A program made the position numbers and the translations under genes. 64,000 nt of DNA, from assembly GCF_029867415.1 (NCBI RefSeq), contig NC_081183.1:146626798-146690797 (forward strand), in the 5' to 3' direction. Numbering within the stretch: position 1 is the first letter of the stretch; every line of letters begins with the position of its first letter. A model generated the notes under the pieces. It was not told the origin of the DNA and made no database searches. It was given only the letters and a program-made list of their open reading frames with translations. The DNA is from Vicia villosa. Its lineage: Eukaryota > Streptophyta > Magnoliopsida > Fabales > Fabaceae. Shown one piece after another: positions 58,430 through 64,000 of the stretch.

Positions 58430-59070
58430 TTAAAAAAGTATAATATGTAGCAACCCATTGTAATTAAGGGATGCCAGAGGTTTTAAGGTGTTTTTTGGAG
58501 TTGAGAGCAAGCTCATATAAAAGGTGAGAAACTCTGTATACGTGGTTTTTTGTGTGAGAATCAGATTGTCCTTCTCAACTTTTATTGTTGAGGTACTTAT
58601 AGTGGTGTTAGGTCTGGATACTAGACCCCTTAAAAATAGCAATCATCATTGAGAGGATGCAGGATTAGATAATTAGTCCATTATTATTGTGGAGAACATG
58701 GTCAGATGCATATCCTTATTTATCGTTACGGAATGGGGCCACATTATTCCTCCATTTTCCTATCGTTGTGCGACTCCCCCGAAAATGGGCGACATATTCA
58801 ATAAGAAGGTAACACATCTAATAAATAATTAATAGGCGATTGATCCATTAGACATGCGGCTAGGAGAGCTTTAAGGTGAGACAATGCATCATCTGTCTTA
58901 CTCGTCACCTCTTAAGGGCTTCCTACAAATATACCAATTTTGATTCTAAGTGGTATGATTCGGCCGGCGAATAACTTAAATACGCTATAATATTTTTTTA
59001 TTGGCAATTACATATTGACTTTTTTGGATTTGTATTATGCTCATTATTAAAGAGACGACAATTGGAATTT
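58430..59070 (-). other. Possible LTR or leader of the minus-strand gypsy element
   Basis: On the minus strand the sequence before gag has LTR-like composition, with CTATAAGTACC near 58600. No ends or second copy could be found, so this remains a guess from position. Confidence 0.25.
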
Positions 59071-59199
59071 TTTTCTCGATAAGCACTTGTATTAAACGCA
59101 CAAGGGGTGCAATCCATTACAAAACGGAGCAAAGAGACCGATGCACAAAGCCACTAGAAAGCTAACTTACGCGCCTACAAACGCATAAGGATTAACAAG

Positions 59200-59700
59200 C
59201 CAAACCTTTTTCGAACTTGCATTTGGTTTAGGTGTGAATTTCTCTAAGAATAGTGTTATCAAGGTGAATATCAAGGAGTCCTTTAGGCGTATAGGGGAAC
59301 ATTTTATTTATTGCAAAGTATGATCAATTTTATTCAGATATCATAGCCTCTCAGTTAGGACCAACACTCTCGTAAAACGTTTACATGATAACTAACTTTA
59401 GCTTCCGGTGGAGGTAGAATTGAGTCTTGGAGCAATAAGTATGTGAATTTGGATAAAGGATCTATCCACAATTTTTACTTCTCATTCTTGAAGATAACTG
59501 ATAAGTTTTAGAGGAGTATTATTATCTACATCTAGAGATATTTTCTTCAGGAAAACTTGAAAGAGAGAATAAAATGTCTTACTTGGATGGACAAATATTT
59601 GTGAATATTTGTAAGTCAAAGAAAAAGGAATAAAAAAGATTCAAGAGTGAGATTGTTCAAATTAACACTTCTCAAAATATGATTTACTTCAAGACGAGAC
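59200..59700 (+). pseudogene. LINE RT fragment
   Basis: FELAFGLGVNFSKNSVI opens a piece of the LINE RT C-terminal half. It continues with FIYCKV, FRYHSLSVRTN, an ELSLGAISM-like part and TWMDK (59580-59600), then FKLTLLNMIYF. It has several stops. The fragment could come from the same family as the LINE end at 48920, but lies 9 kb away. Confidence 0.65.
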
Positions 59701-60888
59701 ACTTGTTGTTAGGTAAATAATTAATTCACACGTTAATTTTTTGGTTGAAAATATAAAGGAGTTAATTAAAATAATGATTTAAAAATAAAATACATAATTT
59801 TTTCAAAAGAACTTTTAAATAAAAGATTAACTCTATGTTATTAAGGTAAAATTAACATACATCTTAGAACACAATTTTGTTGATAAAATTTAACACATAT
59901 TATTTTTTATAAATAGAATGATTAATATATATGTATGAGAGAGAACTTACTATAAAATACTCCTATATAAAACACACAAAAAAGCTAGAGAGAAAGGAAA
60001 AACAAAATGAAGACTTAATTGTGAAGTGTTGTACTCAAGAGAAAACAAAAAAATGAAGAGTATAAACCGGGATGAGAGGGGGGACAATAGGATGCGACAA
60101 TAAGTACGTAACCTGATGTTTCTGCTTTACTACGGTATTTTACGGGAAGTGATGCTAAGGCTATAGTTTTATTGTGAACGATAAGGGATATATAGATATC
60201 TATGGTGCTACAAATAGATTAGATTAGTGAGTGATGAAAGATAAAGAGGAAGAGACATTCGGACTGTCCCACATACTTTACAGCTTTATTTACTTACATG
60301 CAGACGCGCTTTTTCTGTGTTAAATTATGAGAATTATAGCTTCTTCTTTTTTGTTAGTATTGAAATTTCGAATTATAGCTAACTCAATAGTGCCATTTTC
60401 ATTCAGTTCAATTAAATAATACACTCTTAAGTTTTTCAAAATGTGTAGACTTATTAATCTTTGTAGGTAAGGTAGTCCAGTTAACATATCCACCATTCAA
60501 TTATTTTTTTAATAAATTAATTTATATGCTGTATAAAAGAGCAATAGTTAGGATTTTACTGGATAAAAAAAGTTTACGGGGAGATTAACTCTTCCCATAA
60601 CTAACTAAACAAAATCACGTTCAATTCAATAAATAAAAGAATAAGTCTTTGGTTGATTCTATATTAATCAATAAGTTTGAAGTATGATAATTTATATTTA
60701 AATATATTTATATTAAAATCAATTAAACGATAAGTATAAAAATTATATTTAGATTTAAAAATTAATAAATGATAACTTTGAGTATAATTAAGTTAGGAAG
60801 TCGACTCTTCAGAATGACACAAAGGAAGGAGGATGATTCTGCGTGGTCATTATTCAGGCAGAGAATGACATTAATGCTAATAAAGATC
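59701..60888. other. Intergenic sequence
   Basis: No gene or element recognised. Confidence 0.4.
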
Positions 60889-60900
60889 TATTAGAAATAA

Positions 60901-61091
60901 ACTTTTTTTTTTATAACCACCGATTTAGTCCGATTCGGGGTCAGTTCTGACATCAAGTGGTTTCAGCCTCCTCCCGATCGTAGTGGCATCAAGTGGTTTC
61001 AGCCCTCTCCCGATCGTAGTTGCGAGGGATCGAACAGTGGTTCTCCCTACCAAGTTCAGTGTCAATCACCACTAAACCAACTAACGATTGG
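60901..61091 (-). repeat. SINE with A-tail and target duplication
   Basis: On the minus strand TAGTTGGTTTAGTGGTGATT is an A-box region and TGTTCGATCCC a B box. The body ends in GGTGGTTATAAAAAAAAAAG. TATTAGAAATAA (60889-60900) and TATTAGAAACAA (61092-61103) are a 12-bp duplication with one change. A 36-bp body segment is tandemly duplicated (60949-60984 and 60985-61020). Confidence 0.9.
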
Positions 61092-61330
61092 TATTAGAAA
61101 CAAGCCTTTGAATGAAGAAAAAATAATACTAGTAGTAGAGATTGTTAATGATTTGAATGAGAATTTGATGATTGAGAAAGTGTTGGTTGATGATAGAAGA
61201 GAGCAAGCAGATTTTCATCACGTGTTTATAGAAAATAATGGTAAGTATTGGTGAGAGATCATTGTGATAATTTGCATTTGGAGAAGAATAATAACTTATG
61301 GGGTGATGAAGATAATCCTCCTGAATCACA

Positions 61331-61530
61331 CACTACTACAGAAAAGTCATACCACAATGGTTGAAAAGGAATACCACAACGTCTGACCAACCGTAGTGAG
61401 GTAAGAGGTGATAGTATGTGTGGTGCTTTCCACCACAGTCGCGATACCGTAATTATAAGTTAGGACACGTGCTGTATATTACAACGATTATGCTTATCAA
61501 CCGTTGTGAAATATATATTTAGGTACTAGG
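61331..61530 (+). mobile_element. CACTA element, 5' terminal region
   Basis: CACTACTACAGAAAAGTC (61331-61348) is the standard end of legume CACTA elements. It is followed by several CCACAAYGG and AACCGTWGTG sub-terminal repeats. The element continues after the solo LTR from 63093 (AACCGTTGTGGG near 63152). No right end (GTAGTAGTG) is visible before 64000. Confidence 0.8.
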
Positions 61531-63087
61531 TGATCGGTGGTTTTTACACGCTTATTTACCGTTGATTTTAGTCATCTTTCCTTTATATTGTCAAGCGTTT
61601 TGCTTCATTCTTCTACATTTTATGCTTTGGTTGTGTATTGTACTGTTTGCAGGCTCAAAGGAATAAATCGAGAAAAATCAATGCAAAAAAGTACAAAAAG
61701 GGGAGTTTCGAAGGAAGTGAAAAATCATGCTACATGAAGCTTGACATGACCACTTGTGTCACCTGAAATAGGCCGTGTTAGGATGAAGTGTGGCCAAAAA
61801 AATTCAACAGAGATGAAAGTCAGGGGGCTGATACGGCCCGTGTTAGCAAGTGTGAAATCTGGAAATTTTCAGCATGTTTTTCATCATGACAGGCGTGTAG
61901 TATTTTGATCATAACTAGAGCTTCGTAACTCCGAATGACGCGGTTCTGGTGGCAAAATTTCACTAACGAAAAGGGCTACAACTTTGATGTTGAAGTCAAA
62001 GCCGAATTCTGAAGTTATGGTCTGACACGGGCCATGCTACTTGACACGGGCACCCGTGTCAGGAGGCCTGGGAGAAAAAAATCAAGTTTTAAGATGACAG
62101 AAGTCTGACACGGGTGCCCGTGTTGTCTGACACGGCCCGTGTCAGCATGTGACGCTGATTTTATGATTTTTTTCATATTTTTTCCACGGGTTAAGCTGTG
62201 GGGGCGTTTTGGGTACTTCCAACCAACCTAAGTGAGTCTGCACTATTTAGAAGAGTTTTAACGATGAATTAGAGGACTTTTTGGCTAAGAGAAGACACGA
62301 TTGAAGATTGGAGAAAACAAGGGTTTGGGAGAGAAGAAGGTCTTCATGAACGGAAGCGATTGAAGATCAACTTTCATCTCAATTCTTGTAATGTATCTAT
62401 TTTATAATTTGTTTTCTTTGAACAATATGAGTAACTAAACCCTAATGCTAGGGGGTGTCCCTGATTTGACTCTGTAATGATTTTGAATTCCTGAGTTCAT
62501 CAATAGATTTGTTTTCTTATTTAATTTAATCGTACAAGGTTTTTATGCTTTCTTTGTCGGACCAACAAGATTGATTTACGGTTAACAACCAGCTGGACAG
62601 CGGTTGTTAAGGTTTTTGTACGATTAGACTATAGTAGATATCACCTAGGACCAGGGATACCCTATAGTTACCGGTTAACTCTTGATAACATAAAGGCTTG
62701 ATTTCATCATAATTCTCTAAGGACTTAGGAGTTAGGATGAATGTTCAAAGGTTTTCCCACTAAGGACTTAGGGGAAAATAATCTAAAGGGCGGTAATTAA
62801 AGGTTATGAACTTGTTGAAGAGATCTAAATCCAAGGTTATTACAGGAACAATCACACACTATACCCCTAGCATAATACTCATAATTGTCAAAAAGCCAAT
62901 TTACTTTTCTGCTTATTTTAATTATTGTTTAGTGACAATTTGCAAACAAAACCCTAATATTAGTTTTTGTTTAATTGATCTATAATTTGAACTCGATATT
63001 ACTACGCAGTCCTTGAGATCGACATTCGGGGAATTTCCCTATTATTACTACAGAGGCAAAATAGTACACTTGCTATTTTACCGATCA
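61531..63087. mobile_element. Solo LTR, 1557 bp, with CTAGG duplication
   Basis: It runs from TGATCGGTGG to TTTTACCGATCA, so the last eight bases are inverted copies of the first. CTAGG flanks it exactly (61526-61530 and 63088-63092). No internal region or second LTR is present, so recombination between LTRs has removed them. The end (TCCTTGAGATCGACATTCGG, with ACTTGC) resembles Athila/Tat LTRs. Paired palindromes lie at 62043-62144. Confidence 0.93.
62043..62144. repeat. GACACGGG/CCCGTGTC palindromes in the solo LTR
   Basis: GACACGGGCACCCGTGTC (62043-62060), ACACGGGTGCCCGTGT (62107-62122) and CTGACACGGCCCGTGTCAG (62126-62144) are three inverted repeats of 7-9 bp arms. Partial relatives lie at 61767 and 61828. 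Confidence 0.9.
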
Positions 63088-63309
63088 CTAGGTTCGAAAC
63101 CCATCAGCATTAATTTATTTGTAATATAAATAACATTTCATTACAATAATAGATAACCGTTGTGGGAAGTACTCAGAGTTTGGTATATAATATGTAGATT
63201 TCTTAACTTTTCATACACATCACTAAAGAAATACAACAATTCAAATTGATAAAGAAGTATATAATCTGAAAATTAAACTATTCTTGAAAAACAACTTAAA
63301 CAAACCACT

Positions 63310-63680
63310 GTTTTTCTAAGTGCATGTGTGTCACAACTCATATTTTGCTATTTAACATTTAGAATATGGTCCAATGGTCTAAGTCCTTCATGGCATCAAT
63401 CCATTCGCTTCTAGTTTAATTTGAATAACATCAATTTATTGGTCAAGTCTACCTCATCACCGTCACTAATCATGATGATTGTGACGATGACTTATCATCA
63501 TAACAATCATGATGATAAGTGGCGATGATGAGGTAGACTAGGTAAATAAATTTATGTTATTCAAATTAAACTATAAGAGAATATATCAATGCAATGAAGG
63601 AATTAGGTCATTGAATCATATTCTATGGGCTAAAGAGCGTGATATAAATCATGAGACAGATGTAATTCGAAAACATTGAT
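63310..63680. mobile_element. Foldback element with arms over 110 bp
   Basis: The arms 63363-63480 and 63515-63632 are complementary with moderate mismatch (for example AGTTTAATTTGAATAACATC against its complement near 63570). Weaker pairing extends outward to about 63310 and 63680. The centre contains ATCATGATGATTGT-type repeats. Confidence 0.85.
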
Positions 63681-63847
63681 TGATATAAGTTGGTTTTCAA
63701 ATACAACTTAATTTTTATATTATAAGTGTCTATGTCAATTTAAATGAATGTATTTTTAGTGAAGGGTTAGTGAAATAAACAATCTACATTTAATATAATA
63801 AACTCAACTTAACCTTCTCTCAATTTGCATAAAAATTTAAAGAAAAA

Positions 63848-63898
63848 AAACATTGCTAAGTCATAAGAAAGCTTCTTTCTTATGACTTAGCAATGTTT
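63848..63898. repeat. Perfect 24-bp inverted repeat with 3-base loop
   Basis: The left arm (63848-63871, AAACATTGCTAAGTCATAAG plus AAAG) is the exact complement of the right arm (63875-63898), with CTT between. It is unusually perfect in otherwise decayed sequence. Confidence 0.95.
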
Positions 63899-64000
63899 CG
63901 TTCTTGTTCTGAGAACATTAATCAACAACACTAACATACATCAATATTTGTCAAAAACACACTAATAACATACAACAATATCAAAAAACATACCTTTTAT

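Overview
This is a plant nuclear window, most likely from a cool-season legume with a large genome (Fabeae or a relative). It is AT-rich and made almost entirely of nested transposable elements. Two Ogre-type Ty3/gypsy elements with long LTRs start TGTCATACC, end GTATTACA and use a primer site reading TGGCGACTCTGCTGGGGA, the tRNA-Arg-type site known for legume Ogre elements. I found no host protein-coding gene I can defend. Only one retroelement gene (the gag of Ogre-B) is open from end to end.

Layout. 1-9332: Ogre-A, non-autonomous, with its 5' LTR cut by the window edge. It sits in a minus-strand gypsy LTR fragment (9333-10514). 10515-14270: a decayed Tekay/Del-type gypsy relic with a plus-strand 3' LTR. 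14905-33269: copia-A, a young but coding-defective Ty1/copia element split by Ogre-B (16359-29756), which is flanked by the 5-bp duplication TCCAT. 33511-35595: a CACTA relic. About 35890-36350: a minus-strand copia RT relic. 37493-43825: copia-B, old, containing a SINE and a 929-bp hAT element with 8-bp duplications. 44199-46369: two small foldback MITEs. 47551-48879: a minus-strand TRIM whose one LTR is split by an 830-bp hAT-like element. 48920-50215: a LINE 3' end. 53001-54535: a 1.5-kb Mutator-like foldback with 9-bp duplications and a possible captured core. 57150-59700: gypsy and LINE fragments. 60901-61091: a SINE. 61331 onward: a CACTA 5' end holding a 1557-bp solo LTR (CTAGG duplication), then a foldback and a perfect 24-bp hairpin.

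How the parts relate. Ogre-A and Ogre-B have lost protease, RT, RNase H and integrase and must move on enzymes from elsewhere. Ogre-B keeps an intact gag, both LTRs, the primer site and the purine tract. By eye, its LTRs differ at about five of 3894 bases, so it is very recent. Copia-A has two differences in 427 bp, which makes it older and agrees with its being the host of Ogre-B.

The signal I rate highest is the 11-unit minisatellite in Ogre-A (5404-5876). Its unit ends change together, so that each unit can still form a hairpin. Other unexplained structure includes paired palindromes inside three unrelated LTR families, a 12-bp inverted repeat just after a TATA box in the Ogre-B LTR, a copy of the primer-site core inside the Ogre LTRs, and (TA)n arrays at the tails of SINE-like and LINE sequences.
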